Position numbers and translations under genes: made by a program
Shown here: positions 24,313 through 36,800 of the stretch, piece after piece
How the letters are laid out: each line of letters opens with the position of its first letter
How positions within the stretch are numbered: position 1 is the first letter of the stretch
Source of the DNA: Coprinellus micaceus
Lineage: Eukaryota > Basidiomycota > Agaricomycetes > Agaricales > Psathyrellaceae
DNA: 64,000 nucleotides
Assembly: GCA_951394405.1 (NCBI GenBank)
Contig: OX596334.1
Location: 2,914,001-2,978,000 of the forward strand
Direction of reading: 5' to 3'
Notes under the pieces: model-generated
Told to the model about the DNA's origin: nothing
The model's input: only the letters and a program-made list of their open reading frames with translations
Database searches by the model: none

Positions 24313-26339
24313 TTAGATGAGAATAGACTGTGCCATAACCTTGGGATCGAGGACGTGGTATGGAGTAACGTGGTCATCCATTTGCTCGTTATACTTGTCG
24401 AACGTGGCCTTCAGGGCATGGATCCTCTTGGAGAACTTGACGCCAGCCTTTGCAATGTGCTTGTTGTGACTTTCCTTCGTCGAATCGGCATAGTCCTCGA
24501 TGTTGCTCTCGGGATCAACCTCAGCAGAGAGGAGGTACGGAACAAGGGACATGAGCATCCACTCAACCCTGTCGAAGCCAGTGATGGGAAGCGAGGCGAT
24601 GACATGCTCTTCTGTGTAGCCCTGAAGCTGTTCAAGGTTAGCAGGGAGAGCAGCCGCGAAGGATCCAGGGCGGTTGGGAACAAAGGAGAGGTAGAACTGC
24701 TGGAGGTAGTTGACTGCAGTGTGCTGAGGCGCGGCAATGTGGATGCACATGGTGACCATGTCGACCAGCCCGTCAAGGGTCTTGACCTTGGGGAAGGAAG
24801 GCAGTTGGCCGCCTTGTTGGGACCGCATCTCGGCGCAGAACCCGGCGACGTACTTGTCAGCGAGTACATCGGCGTCTCCGCAGGGGTAAGCGCCGTGGAG
24901 TACGTCAGAGACGAACTCGTGGAGGACATCCCAGCACTTGGAGATGTTGCGGGCGTAGAGGTAGTTGTGGAACTTCTTGTCGTCGAGTTTGGAGGGGTCG
25001 AAACCGCGACTCTTCAGGTCGCTGGGCGCGTATCGGCCAGTGAAGTCAAAGTTCATATATGATTGCCTGACGAAGTCTTTGATTTGGGTAAGCTGCGAAA
25101 ATTGGGTCAACACCACGAGCATCATGTAAAGACCATCAATTTACTCACCTGGAGAGGTGCAACCTTCTCGATGAAGATAGGGACAAGGGTAAGGCGGGCA
25201 AGGAAGTTAAGGGAGAGGGTCTTGTACCAGTGGGGGTGTAGTAGCTGGGAGATAATGTGGGAGTCGGGCAAGTTGCGCTGAGCGGCAATGATGGTCGCCT
25301 CTTCGACCAAATGTGTCTCCGTGAGATGGACAGCCAGTTCATGGCGAGCCCAATCGGACACGGAAGCGGCCATTTTTGCATAGCGCCACGGCCAATCAGT
25401 GTTCTCGTCGATTCCTGGAGCTTCAGGGGTCAGGCGCTTGTTGAAGATGGTGACACTTTTGTCCGCCTTTAGGCTGCCCTTGTAATCGATACAGATGGCC
25501 ACTGGGTGGAGCTTCCCAGAGTTGGAAAGCGAGAAGAGGGTGACGGAGGAGCATCCGAATGCAGGCTGACCAGCACCGGTGGCCACGATAGGGGTGTCTG
25601 GGGCGAGACCAAGGACGTAGCGATAATCGCTGTTGTCGACAACGTAGAAGGATGAAGGGGATGTGGATAGAAGAGCCTGGGCCGCCCCGTTCTTCTGCTC
25701 AGCGGCTACCTGTGCGAAGGCCTCGACCCAGTCTTTGGACGCCTGCTTCAAGCCCGTCGGGTTGACGCCAGTGAAGTGCTGCTGAGAAAACACGGCGTCG
25801 GTGTGCCAGTCTGGCCTGAGGCCCACGTTGGGCGCAGTGTAGACATCTGGTTGCCCGGCTGCTATCGCAGCCTTGCGGAGGTCGATGTACCGCTGTTCGA
25901 TCGAGGCCATCGTAACTTTGCCGCCTCCCAAGGGCGCAAAGAATTGCCCTATTTCGCCTGCAATTCTCTCTGCTTGTACAGCAGCGAAACGAGTAGGGTC
26001 GAAGATCTTGAACTTGTCGACGGCATCCTGGTCGGGGATGGCTTGGAGGTGAGGGGGATAGCCGCCTTCCGTTGTCCATCGGTAGAGCTTGCGCTTCTCC
26101 TGCAAGTTCTCTTCGTCCGACATGGAGCTATCGCCGACGACTGAGAGACAAACGTCAGGTAGCCCCGGCAGTGCGTCGAACATCTTCTCAATCCTGAAGA
26201 AATCATTGGTCAGTGAGTGACGAGTAAGGAATCAAGTGCAGACTTACGAGTCGCGGGCATCTTTGTACTCATTTACAGTAGCAACGATCCCAGAGATATA
26301 AGATGTAGCAGTCAAGGGAGTGCTCTTGGTGCCACGCAT
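24313..26339 (-). CDS. Lipoxygenase (iron-dependent)
   Basis: Exons: 26339-26248, 26193-25149, 25092-24313; 638 residues. Non-haem iron dioxygenase inserting O2 into polyunsaturated fatty acids such as linoleate. Iron ligands are visible: HLTETH (H-X4-H, His320 and His325), HTAVN (His503, Asn507) and the C-terminal Ile638 of AQSILI. The usual helix sequence NLPDSHIISQLLHPHW is present. The start was chosen at the first in-frame ATG. No PLAT/beta-barrel domain is evident at the N terminus, which is usual for fungal enzymes. No signal peptide is evident. Product regiochemistry cannot be told from the sequence. Confidence 0.93.
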
Positions 26340-26349
26340 TGCGCTTTCG

Positions 26350-26805
26350 CTAGTAGCTATCTGTGGGTTGAGTCGGGGGGTTGGGGTAGCCAAGAGCCCC
26401 TAGCCAGAGCTGGTTCTTATAGACTCTGACATGAGCGCTATCCCAAGTATCGAAATGAAATGGCGGTGCCCAAGTAACGCCGTTCATGTCGACTGTCCTG
26501 GCAAGTATAGCACAGATCCTTAACACTCCATCTGACTCCATCAAGACGAACTTCTGTCTGGCTGGGCACTCAGCATGGAACGTCAACGGAGCTTCTGCCA
26601 ATTCATGTGGGATCGCTGAAATGCGACAAGCAGGGAATGGGGCGGCGAGAGAGAGGAGATAGATATGCCTGGCAGACGTTGGAGGTACGACTAATCTAGA
26701 TTGCCAAATGGTCGATGATGTCTGAAGGCAACTAGACGCGGGTTCGTATCGTTCCAGGCGGCGCGGAACGTCCAGGGGAACCTCAAACGACTCAAGCCAG
26801 TACAA
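26350..26805 (-). CDS. Unassigned open reading frame (151 codons)
   Basis: An uninterrupted minus-strand frame just upstream of the lipoxygenase gene. It has no signal peptide, repeat or motif I recognise. Its composition (Trp-, Pro-rich, no low complexity) is compatible with coding, for example the C-terminal exon of an F-box-like or hypothetical protein. No convincing upstream exon was found, so it may be a remnant or chance. Confidence 0.2.
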   Translation of the reverse strand: MYWLESFEVPLDVPRRLERYEPASSCLQTSSTIWQSRLVVPPTSARHIYLLSLAAPFPACRISAIPHELAEAPLTFHAECPARQKFVLMESDGVLRICAILARTVDMNGVTWAPPFHFDTWDSAHVRVYKNQLWLGALGYPNPPTQPTDSY

Positions 26806-27898
26806 ATCTGCAACCGCGTGGATCGTCGTGAGTATCGAAGGTCCGGAGGATGCCTGCAGCCGTCAGCCAGTCGAAATTATTGGACCGAAGACGACTTTCC
26901 GGGCAAGGTTAGGCACGGGAATGCGACATTCTCGGACGGCCGGCATGTATTGTGCGGTCAGAACTTGAAGTCGGACTTCTCGGGACTGTTCATTGACATC
27001 CAGGGGATCGCTGCTTCGCGCACTTTCTAACTGAGCGGTGGTGCAGGGAGGTCATGGCTGGAGTCATCTGGAGCGCTGTGGGGCCTCAGAATCCAGTTGC
27101 CACACTCACCGGAGTTCCTTTTGACGACTGAGTGCGGTCCGTTGCGTTGAGTATACTTTTCTTGGATGGAAGGGCAATAAGTCAGTACTTCGATCGAAAC
27201 GGTCGTATGTAGACGAACAGGGATCAGCATCAGCTTGCGAGATTCGCAATCGACGAACTAAGCGCCGGACAGGTTAACGAAGGCTACCGGCGCCTAAAAG
27301 TACTACGTGTTGCGGATCAGGGCTGCGCGAACGCAGGTACCTCGTGAGGGTGCCCTGGCAAGTGAGATCGTGGACTGTCATGTGTATCTACACTCCCGTA
27401 TCGGGGTGAATGTCCCCCATCGCATTGGGAGTTCGAGGTTGGAGATAAATTGGAATTTGGAGACCGCCACAAGCGAAGACCAATCCCGCCATCACTATCA
27501 ATTGCAAGGCGACCAGAAAGGCCGGTGCAAAATTAGATGGGAGTGCTCAGTGGAGAGAGTTAATCTCCCGTAGAGTGGCTGTTGACCCCGTTGCAGCCCC
27601 TGACGGCCACATGAGGTCGACCGTGACATCTGCATGTGCGTGACAAATCCGTTACTTTCATTCATTTTCGCCAACAGTGAGGATGGCCTTCACACCGGAA
27701 ACTATACTGAAAAAGAGGGAGACGAGGGAAAGAAAGGCGAAAAGAGGATAGGGGAGTGCAAAAAGCTACAGGTATCTGATCCAAAAAGCGTTAGTACGGC
27801 ATGTATACGACAGGGGAGCAGAGCGGAGGTGTGCTAGCCAGCAGTCCATAGAGATCAGTAGAAATGAGCAAGAAGTGAGGTGGGCGTCGCAAGTTCCA
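26806..27898. other. Intergenic, nothing supported
   Basis: About 1.1 kb downstream of Pat1. It contains only short open frames without recognisable motifs. No RNA gene or repeat was recognised. Confidence 0.4.
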
Positions 27899-30800
27899 CT
27901 ACAATGCAATCTGCGAACTGTCTAGGCCGAGAGCATGGAGGAAGAGGTTTACATTGGCCAATTTCGTCTGCCTCTCTTCTTCGTCGTGGACCCATCCTTT
28001 ATTCACGCTGAGGACGTTATCTAAAACCTTTTCGCGCAGCGCGGTGACGAGGATCTGATGCTGCTCGACGTGGGCATGTAGAGCAAGCGCAGCGAGGAAT
28101 TGCCAGACCGGCTGGTCGACTATGTCGATGGAGCTGGGCGCTGCTGGTGGTTGTCCGGTGATGTTGGTGTGGGCGATGCGGGTCGACGGGAAAAGAAGGA
28201 GGAGATGTGGCGCAAGGAGTTGGAAGAGATGATCAAACATAAGTTGCCTGTAATGAACAATGATCAGACCATACACTCCAACCATATTCAATAAATGGGA
28301 GTGGTTGCGTACCATGCCTCAGACTCTTCGGGGGTGGGGATGACACTGGTCTCGGCTCCGGATGCAAGGGTTTGCTTGATGACCTCAACGCGACTCAGGA
28401 AGAGAGTAAGAAGGGCAAGGCCGGGCTAAACGTGTATGAGGACAAGGGCCATAAAAGTGAATAGCTGCAAACTCACTCTTGTCTGTGCGACAGCCACGAT
28501 GTTCGTACGATGCAGCAATAATGACAGCAACCCAGTGACTAGCCTCAGTTCGGCCACAGATGCAACCGGGAGAATGCTCTGCATGACACTCCCGAGGAAG
28601 GCGTTAGTTTGCCTCTCTACCTCCACACGCTCAGGGGTTTCGACCAAAGAGTCCAGGACAGGGGCAAGCCTGACGACATCGAGCTGATCGAAGCAAGCAA
28701 CGAGTAAGGTAAGCAAGGTTAACATCCTCTCGCTGGAGAGGTGACGGGTCAAACGAGGGAGGATCTTCTTGCCCTTAGTGGGCGTGAGGAGCGAAACGAA
28801 TGGGTGAGGGGTGCTGTGAGGGTAAGGTTGAGCGGCGCGCCAACGAAGGCATTACAGCACACCCACCTAGTTTCGAGAGGAACCAGGACGCGGACGCCCT
28901 CCCACATTTCGTTAACGCGCTCGTCGTACTCTTGTTGCCTAGCTCAACCTTAGCTTCGCCCGTATATACCATCAGTGCGATGTAAACTCACCATTCTTGG
29001 AAATATTCGGGTTCTTCTTCGGCATGTGGTTGATCACGGCGCAGCTGCTCAGCCTGAAGCACAAGATCGTACAATTGTTCCAAGATGGTAAGAGTCTCCC
29101 GAAGTGTCAAAGGATCCCTGTGAACAATTTCCCCTGTCTTTAGAGTAATACGCTTCAGCAAACATCAACAGGCAGAGACGCGGATACAAGTACCTGATGA
29201 ACATCACCCAGAGCCTCTCGACCTAGTTTAGCGGCTTCTTTCGCGGCCCCTTCGTTGAACGCAGAAGCTTTGGAGATGTGGGCGTGTGCAGGGGAGGAAG
29301 TGGGAGACGAAGCATCGACTTGCAAAAGTTGGCGAGGAGCAGCCTTATAGCTCCTTCCAGAGGTCTTTCCCAACGCTCCTTGCAGATTTTGCAAAGCTAA
29401 CGTGAACACATAAGCAATCGATCATAAGCGCATGAACGGTTAACGAACAGTGTAAGCCCTTCTCCTCCTCGCGCTTTCTTGCGTTGTTCACGATCCTCTC
29501 GACCTGCTGTTCCATACGTTGCATAGCGCTTGGGCGACGAGCGGGACCCTTCTGGGCAAGGCCGAGGCCGATGCCACCACCCGACCCAAATTTGATCACT
29601 CTCGAGTCATCGCTGGCTTGCAATCCCAGCCGTGAACGGAGGATGGCACCATAGACTTGAGCATAGAAATCGTCTGCATACGGATCTTGGGTCACGAGCT
29701 GCGAAACTTGGATGCGGGTGATGAAGTCCTTGTCCGATTGAGTCATAAGGTCATTATAGCGAGCCTGGAAGAAGCGGCATGAGCCAAGGCGAGAGGGGTG
29801 AATGAACGATGCCACTCACCATCGAGGCGATTTTATGTGCCTTACGACGGCGCTTCTCCTCCTCACGTTCTGTCTCCATGATCCTGCGCATCGCTTCAGC
29901 GCGTAGCTGTTCCTGTGAGGCAGACCCTCGGCCTTGACCCGGTATTTGAGCGAACTCCATTTCCGCCAGCAATCGATGCTGGAGCTGGAGATTCTGCTGA
30001 CTGGAACTGGATCCCTCATGAACGAGCGATCCGGGTAGGCCACGAGCTTGCTGTTGCAAATGACGAGCTGGAGAAGGGGTATTGAAAGAGCGATGCTGAT
30101 GCTCGGCCGCAAGCGCCTGTGCCTCCTGTTGCTGCCAAAGAAGCCTCTCCTCCAGGGATACCTGGGACATCCGTCTTTGTAGCTCTTCCTGCTCGAGTAA
30201 CTGTCTGATCTGACGCTCTCTCCGCTCCTGAAGCTGCTGCTGACGTTCTTGCTCCTGGAGCAAGAGCTGACGCTGACGCTCTTGCTGGAGGAGAACAGTC
30301 GCTTGTTGTCGCTGATGTTCCAGGAACCTGGGCGACTGGGAAACAGGGAGCATGCGTGGAGGCGGCGTGCGTTGCTGCTGGTGCTGTTGTTGCTGCTGGA
30401 ACTGGAGGAGTCGCTGATACTGCTGCTGTTCATAAAGCCTCTCCTGCTCCTTCTGTTGCTGTAGCTGCTGCAATTCCAACAACTGTCTCTCCTCCTCCTG
30501 CCGCTGGAGCTCCTGCCTCTGCAGTTCCTGCTGGTGTCGGAGGAGCAGCAACTGCTGCTGCTGCTGCCTGTGTTGATCCTCTGCTTCCCTCTCCCTCTGC
30601 TTAGCCTGAACGGCGGCCATCATCAGCATCTCATCCTCGATCTCCTGAAGGGTGCGAGGGCGACCGCCTTGGGACTGCGCTGTGCGTTGCTGGTGCAAAA
30701 TGGGAGATTCATGTGGAGCGAAGGGGCTGAACTTTCCCGAAGCCTGTCCAGGAGGGGGGGTCGGTACACCTAGAACATGCCGCTGCTGGTGCTGATGGGG

Positions 30801-31386
30801 TAGATGAAGAGACTGTTGGTGCTCCTGAGATCGAGCCGAAGACGCGCCATTCGCTCTGCCGAAGACTGAGAAGGGTGACTTGTCATCCCAAAGGGTTGAG
30901 TCCGCGGCAGCGTTGCGGGCTATAGATAAAGATGATCAATCCAAGCACAACCCGAACGCGTGTATAACCGACCTGCAGAACCTGCGGGGGTTGGCTGGGG
31001 TTGCAGGGGGGACTGTTGCTTTGGCAGCGTCTGGTGAAGCTGCCTTGCCGCCGCCACCTGCTCGTTCCCGGTGTCTGAAGGTAGAGCTGGCGGTTTGTCG
31101 AAATCGGGAAGTCCGTGCTGTGTGAAGTCAAAGTCTTTGCCTGCACCGACGATTAGGGAGACGACATGATACAAGGTCAGCACTGGGCCTCACCAACATC
31201 GCCTACGCCAAATGTCTCGTCGTTGAGCTCATCGCCGCCTTCGTGGAGAGCGTCGCCGAGGCCGTCATAGCTGTCTTCTCCCCAAGTAAACACCTGGAGA
31301 TCCTCATCCCCCTCCTTGGCCCCGCCCTCTAGAAACTTTCTCCGCTCCTCCTCTAGGTCGTGTTGGGGTAAACCGAAGAAAGACAT
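27899..31386 (-). CDS. PAT1: Pat1, mRNA-decapping activator / P-body protein
   Basis: Ten exons: 31386-31194, 31140-30973, 30919-29820, 29764-29449, 29396-29194, 29152-28992, 28938-28867, 28813-28477, 28425-28313, 28247-27899; 1,003 residues. Pat1 bridges Dhh1/Lsm1-7 and Dcp2 to promote decapping in the cytoplasm. The N terminus MSFFGLPQH and KDFDFTQHGLPDF match the conserved acidic/aromatic motifs of the family. A region of about 250 residues is extremely Gln-rich with Gln/Arg/Leu heptad character, suited to condensate formation. The Pat-C half begins DKDFITRIQVSQLVTQDPYA and continues with helical repeats to HALGLDSSQIAL. The start is the ATG at SFFG, because that motif is the usual beginning. 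Confidence 0.92.
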
Positions 31387-32463
31387 GAGCGCATGTCCAA
31401 TGGATTCCTCATTTCTCTCATCCCCACCGCGAAATCTTTGTCTATTGTTTGGCGAACCCATCCCCGCCAAATATGCACCAACCGGCGCCCACTACTGCCT
31501 CCGTCCAACACAAAGGACGTGCAAAGGGCCATTATTCCAAGCCTGGGTCGTCGATGACGATAGGAAAACCCTCGAACACATTTACTCATTGCCACCAACC
31601 AATTTAATTGACACTAGGAGCGCCTTCTTGTCATATAGTTGGCGTTCAAGCTAATTGATGAGCCTGTTTGAACACTCGCACACTGGGAAGACCAATCGTT
31701 TCGACCATGCGCCTTGTCTTTGCGAAGCTTGTACGTGCCTCCCTTATTCACGATAGCCATCCAAGTCGCAGGGGTGAGTCAAAATAAAACGAGAAACAAT
31801 CGCCTAATGCTCTTCGGAGGCTGGGTGTCCGCTGCCAGCGGGTTTCCTGTAATAGAGAGAACCGCGATCCACACTGGGTTGAGTTCGGGGTAGATAGATT
31901 ACACTTGAAAACTCTCCAATTCATCAGGGGAAAGAGTGGGGTGGACAAACGGAAAACCCTTATCAGATGCTGGGGCACGATCGCTGTCGTATATGGGCGC
32001 TTAGTGCGCTTGATATTCCGAGTCAAAGATGACGCGACATCGGTGACCTATGTCTGTTAGCTCGATAGATGAACATAGAGAACGTCCAGGTGTTGCCCCT
32101 GCGCACTCGCCCGAGTCATGAATTATCGCAGGTATAGACACCCAAAGCGGGCGTTCTTCTTGCGAGACGTGTTCCCAGAACTTTGATCTTTGCATTTACG
32201 GCAAGCCTCAGTATTCGGTTGACTTATTAAACCAGCTCCGGTGCACTCACTCTCGGCTGCTAGCATTGCGTGCCGCATAAAACAGGGGCAGCTGACGCGG
32301 GCTTGATGACGTGCCCAGTCTTCTCAGACACATGCGCAGTCGGTTGTAACAAGGAAGACCCCCACATACGGCTCACTAGTGTCGCTTCTTCGGGGTGGAG
32401 AAGGAATGGTCCCAATAGGGCGTTCGTTATAATGCCGACAGCGTACCATCCCCCGCTTCAACC
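31387..32463. other. Intergenic, divergent promoters
   Basis: About 1.08 kb between the divergent Pat1 and FAD-monooxygenase genes. No gene, RNA or repeat is supported in this stretch. Confidence 0.4.
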
Positions 32464-33709
32464 ATGAATTGCCCCGCCCATCAGTCATCCATTAAGGTCG
32501 CAATCGTCGGCGGGGGGCCTTCTGGCCTCACTCTGGCCTCTATTCTCAAAGCAGTCCGGATTCCATTCACCGTATTCGAGCTCGATGTGTCTCCGTCCGC
32601 CCGGGGTCAAGGCGGTATGCTCGACATCCACAAGACCTCTGGGCAACTCGCCCTCGCCAAGGCCGGTCTCCTCGATGAATTCAAGAAACGCATGCGGGTC
32701 GATGCGACAGATTTGGTCGTCCGGGACCAGACTGGGCAGACTCACTGGTATCATACGGAGAAGGAGGAACCGGACCCAGAGAGGCCGGAGATCGATAGAG
32801 GAGACCTGCGCAACATGTTGCTGAGTGCGTTGGACGAGGGCGACGTCCAGTGGGGGAAGAAGCTCGTGAAAGCAGAGAAAGCAGACGTTGCTGTGGGAAG
32901 GTCTTTCTCGTTATATTTTGCTGACGGTACCAGCGCAACGGGGTTTGACGTTCTCATTGGCGCGGACGGCACTTGGTCGAAAGTCCGCCCACTCCGAACC
33001 GACATCTCTCCTTCCTATGTCGGAATGACCGTGGCCGCGACGAGCATCGCGAACCTGGACGATCGCTTTCCCGAACTGGCAAAGTTCGTCGGGAACGGTA
33101 CTTGCATGAGTCTGGAGGGCAAGTCCATGGTCGTGGCGCAGAAGGGCGGAGATGGATCGGTGAAGACGTACTCCTTCATATCAGTTCCCGAGAACTGGAA
33201 GGAAACGTCGGGCATAGACTGGTCTAGCCAACGAAAGGGCTTGACTGAATTCGTCGAGCGATACTATTTGCAATGGGGACAATCGGCCAAATCGCTCATC
33301 GTTGAGTGCGACGAGGGGGACCTCGCCATCCGACCACTTTACCGGCACCCGCCTGGTCATAGATGGGAGAAACCGAGTGCAGGGTGAGTAGGTTCCTGAA
33401 CATTAAGAGAACCTTGTCTGACTGCCATTTAGAGTAACCCTCCTCGGAGACGCTGCCCACGTTATCACACCTTTCACGGGCGAGGGTGTAAACCTTGCGA
33501 TGCACGATGCGTACGATCTCGCGGTCGTACTGGAGAAGGTGGCGTTCGAGGGAGCCTCGATTGAAGCCCTCTTAGATGGTTACGAAGGGGCTATGCTGGA
33601 GCGAGCGTCCTTCTGGGGCAGGAGGTGCATTGAGAACCAGAATGCTTGGATGGGCGGAAGTTCTGTTCCGGATATTGTGAGGGGACTTCAGGAATTCTTT
33701 GGCTGGTAA
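32464..33709 (+). CDS. FAD-dependent aromatic/TetX-like monooxygenase
   Basis: Exons: 32464-33383 and 33433-33709; 398 residues. Group A flavoprotein monooxygenase using NAD(P)H and O2 to hydroxylate a small substrate. Motifs in order: GXGXXG dinucleotide fold VAIVGGGPSGLTLA near residue 15, an RGDLRNMLLSAL Arg-containing motif, the FDVLIGADGTWSKVR DG motif, and the second FAD motif LLGDAAHVITPFTGEGVNLA formed across the intron. The MLDIHKTSGQLAL segment resembles TetX-like and related fungal enzymes. No membrane anchor is evident. The substrate is unknown and no biosynthetic partner is adjacent. Confidence 0.9.
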
Positions 33710-33817
33710 TAAGCAAAGTGTGACGACGGCGCTGCGGAGGCAAATTCGCTGTTCCAGTACAATTCTATCTCAATTCCTTATTATATACACGCAAATACTG
33801 CAGGTGCGCACTCACTC

Positions 33818-36800
33818 CTACTTCCTTCCTTGCAAGCGGTGGGCATCCTCTAGAAAATCGAGTAACGTACTACCGCTCCAAGCTTGCGTTCTGCAAGAGT
33901 CGTGGCAGTAGTTCCCATTCTCGTTCGTCAGCTCCGGAATTCCTCTCCACGGGTCCTCCTGAATATACTTCCTCGAGGTGACCAACATGGTGTGCAAGTG
34001 GTGGAGTGTCTCTTGGGGGTTCTAATTCGCGATGTTCAGCCCTGCATTTGGCAAAGAGATGAGGGAACTCACCTGCTTTCCCTCCCCAACCAGGAGGTCG
34101 AAGTGCAGGTAGGCCCGCAAAAAGTATCCCAAAGGCCACCCCCATTCAGGGCCCTGATGGTAGTTCAAGCCCTTCGCGATACTGGCATCATCAGAGTCGT
34201 TCGAATTGTCGTATTTGGGTCGGTACTGCATGTCGGAGGGATCCAAGGTCCTCATACCCAATGGCGCACGGAGAACCTGGTCTGCGAGCTTCAGGGCGCC
34301 CAGCGCATGCTCGGGATGGAACAACTCGGGGGCGACGGTGGCTGCGATCGGGAAGTTGCATCGGAACTGGTAGTCTGCCCATTCATGACCTGCACCAGAG
34401 CCGTACACATCCTTGTAGATGCCACGACGGTTGACGAGTAGCGAGTCGAGCTTGTACTTCGAATCCTCGGCAGGGTCTGTATCGCAACTCAGTTAAACCG
34501 GGTATGCAAAGCAACACGAGAGGGCTTACCATGGGGGACGTAGAAATGCCTCTCAAAGTTGGCTTGGATCAGGTCCGACCACTCTTTATATGTCACGAGC
34601 CTCTCTTCTCCGCCGACTGAAATACGATTAGCAACTTATCCTTAAACGGCCCAAGCGGCAAAACGTACTCTTCGCGGTAACGCCCTTGAAAGGGAACTTG
34701 CCCCGCTCCACGAGCTCATTCACCCACCTCAAGGTACTCTTCAACAACCCGATAATCTCCACCGGCGCACCATCCCGAGGCGTTCCAGGCTTGCCTTTGG
34801 TTCCCGCCTTCTGAGATTCTCCCATCTTGTCCATCCACGTTCCGCAGTTGTGCTTGTTACCTCCGAGCGTGAAGCCAGTCTCCCAGTCCGTGTGGATCTC
34901 GATGTCAAAGCCTTCCGGCTTCATCTGCATATCAAGGTTGGGGCCAGCGTTGTACTCCCGGAACTTGATGCCTTCGGCATGACGCTGCAGGACCTCTTGG
35001 ATGATTTCAGCGATAGTTGATGTCTCGGAGTATGCGCGGGGGTCGTTCCATGGAACCCAGGTATCGTCTTTGGGAAAGCGTCTCTTGATAGTCTCGGAGA
35101 GCAGAGACAAACCGTCGGGTGCCAGAGTTACGTAGTCCTGAATGTTCTGCAGCATCCACCAAGGCGAGTCCCGAGAGTTGTATCTGGGTTGGTTGGTTAG
35201 CAATTATGCTTACACTAGAGAAACATGGAATACAAACCTCGGTGCCCGTACGGAATCCAACAGGTTCGGAATCAACCCGTGCTTCAAAGTCGTGGAGAAT
35301 GCCAGGATATGCCTCTTCGCATCTTCAAAGTTGCCAGTGGTCAAGAACAAACCCCTGAGAGAGATGAAGACGTCGCGACCCCAGCACCTAGCCCACCCAG
35401 TTGTGAAATGGGGCAAACCAGCAGCCAAAGAGGGCGTCACGATTTCGGGGTCCAAGGACGCTGACTTGACAAGACCATGCATTTGCACTGCAGTCAAAGC
35501 CAAGTCGTGGATGAATGAGTGGCCCGAGGTGACGAAGTCGGAGCATTGTTCGACAACGGCGAGGCGTGCTGCTTTGTATGCCTCGGAGACGATGAGCGCG
35601 AAGTACTTGGGCCGTAGGAAATTGGGAACGCTGTTCTTAACCCTGTCGCAACGTTCCAGCAGCCATTGGGCGTGTTTGGCAAGGTTTGGGCGGGTTCCCA
35701 CTTGACTAAAGGCGGAGAGATGGAAATGTTAGAGAGAGAAGTCGTCCTGCGGGTCGATCCCAACAGAAAGACTTACTAGGTCAACCTCTGATGAATGTAA
35801 TCGAACGCCCAGCTTCCGTCCCTAAGATGGCCGCAAAGCGAATCCCCGAGATCGTTATACCGCATAACGTGCCTCAACGGATGCATCCAACCCTCCAAGC
35901 CACAGTACACCAATTTCCCCGAGTTGGGTATATCATACGCGCCGTACACACCGTCTGTCGCATCCCTCTCCTCAACGTCCGCACGGTGCAGCACAACGTT
36001 CAGATCGACCAGATTCAGGTCCTTGACAGAGTCATACGCGCCCTCCTTGCAGAAGGCCTCAAGGTCTGCGTCGAAGTCCTCGATCTGGGTCTCGAAGATC
36101 ATGATGCTGCCAGGTGGGAATTTGTCAGGGACAGCGATCTCTGAGAAGGGGCCTGCCTCGTCAGACTTGCGAGCGATAGAGGCTGCGGCGATGTCAACGA
36201 GCTTAGAGGGGAGGCCCTTGAGGTATTGGTCGTCGTTGGGTAACTCGTAAGAGGGTATCTCGATGCTCGCTCCCAGGATATACTTGGCGCGGGTGCGACG
36301 CAGTTGAATGGGATTGACTATTATGTGGTAGTGAGTAATAATGGCCCGTTCGACATCACTGGAACGACTCACTATAGCCACGATCTTTCGTGCCTTTGCG
36401 GAAAGCAGTATGTGCGACAACCAGGTAGCCCTTCAAGCTCTGTGGCTGCACACGATGCAAAACGATGTACTGGGGGAAAAGCCGGGCTTAGTAGCCCATT
36501 GTGCTGTTGGAAGCGCGGTACTCACATCGTTCTCCTGATGGACATGACCTTCCTCGAACCCGCCCAGGACCATCTCCAGATGCAACTCGTTCAACACCCT
36601 TTTCACCTTGGCAATGCCGCTCGTCTCTCCCCCGATGCCGCTGACCTCGTACCTCCTCTTCTCCTTCACAAGATTCAACAGCTTAGGGTACAAGTCGTCG
36701 AAACCCTTGACACTGCCTGTCGCACAGTAGCTGAACGCCACGAGCGCTCCAGTGCTCAAAGCATCCTCCGCACTCCTCTTATCCAGAGGGCTCTCGTTGT

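Noticed and set aside
29816..30604. Long frames on both strands through the CAG/CTG-rich tract
   Set aside because: They are shadows of the Gln-rich Pat1 exon.
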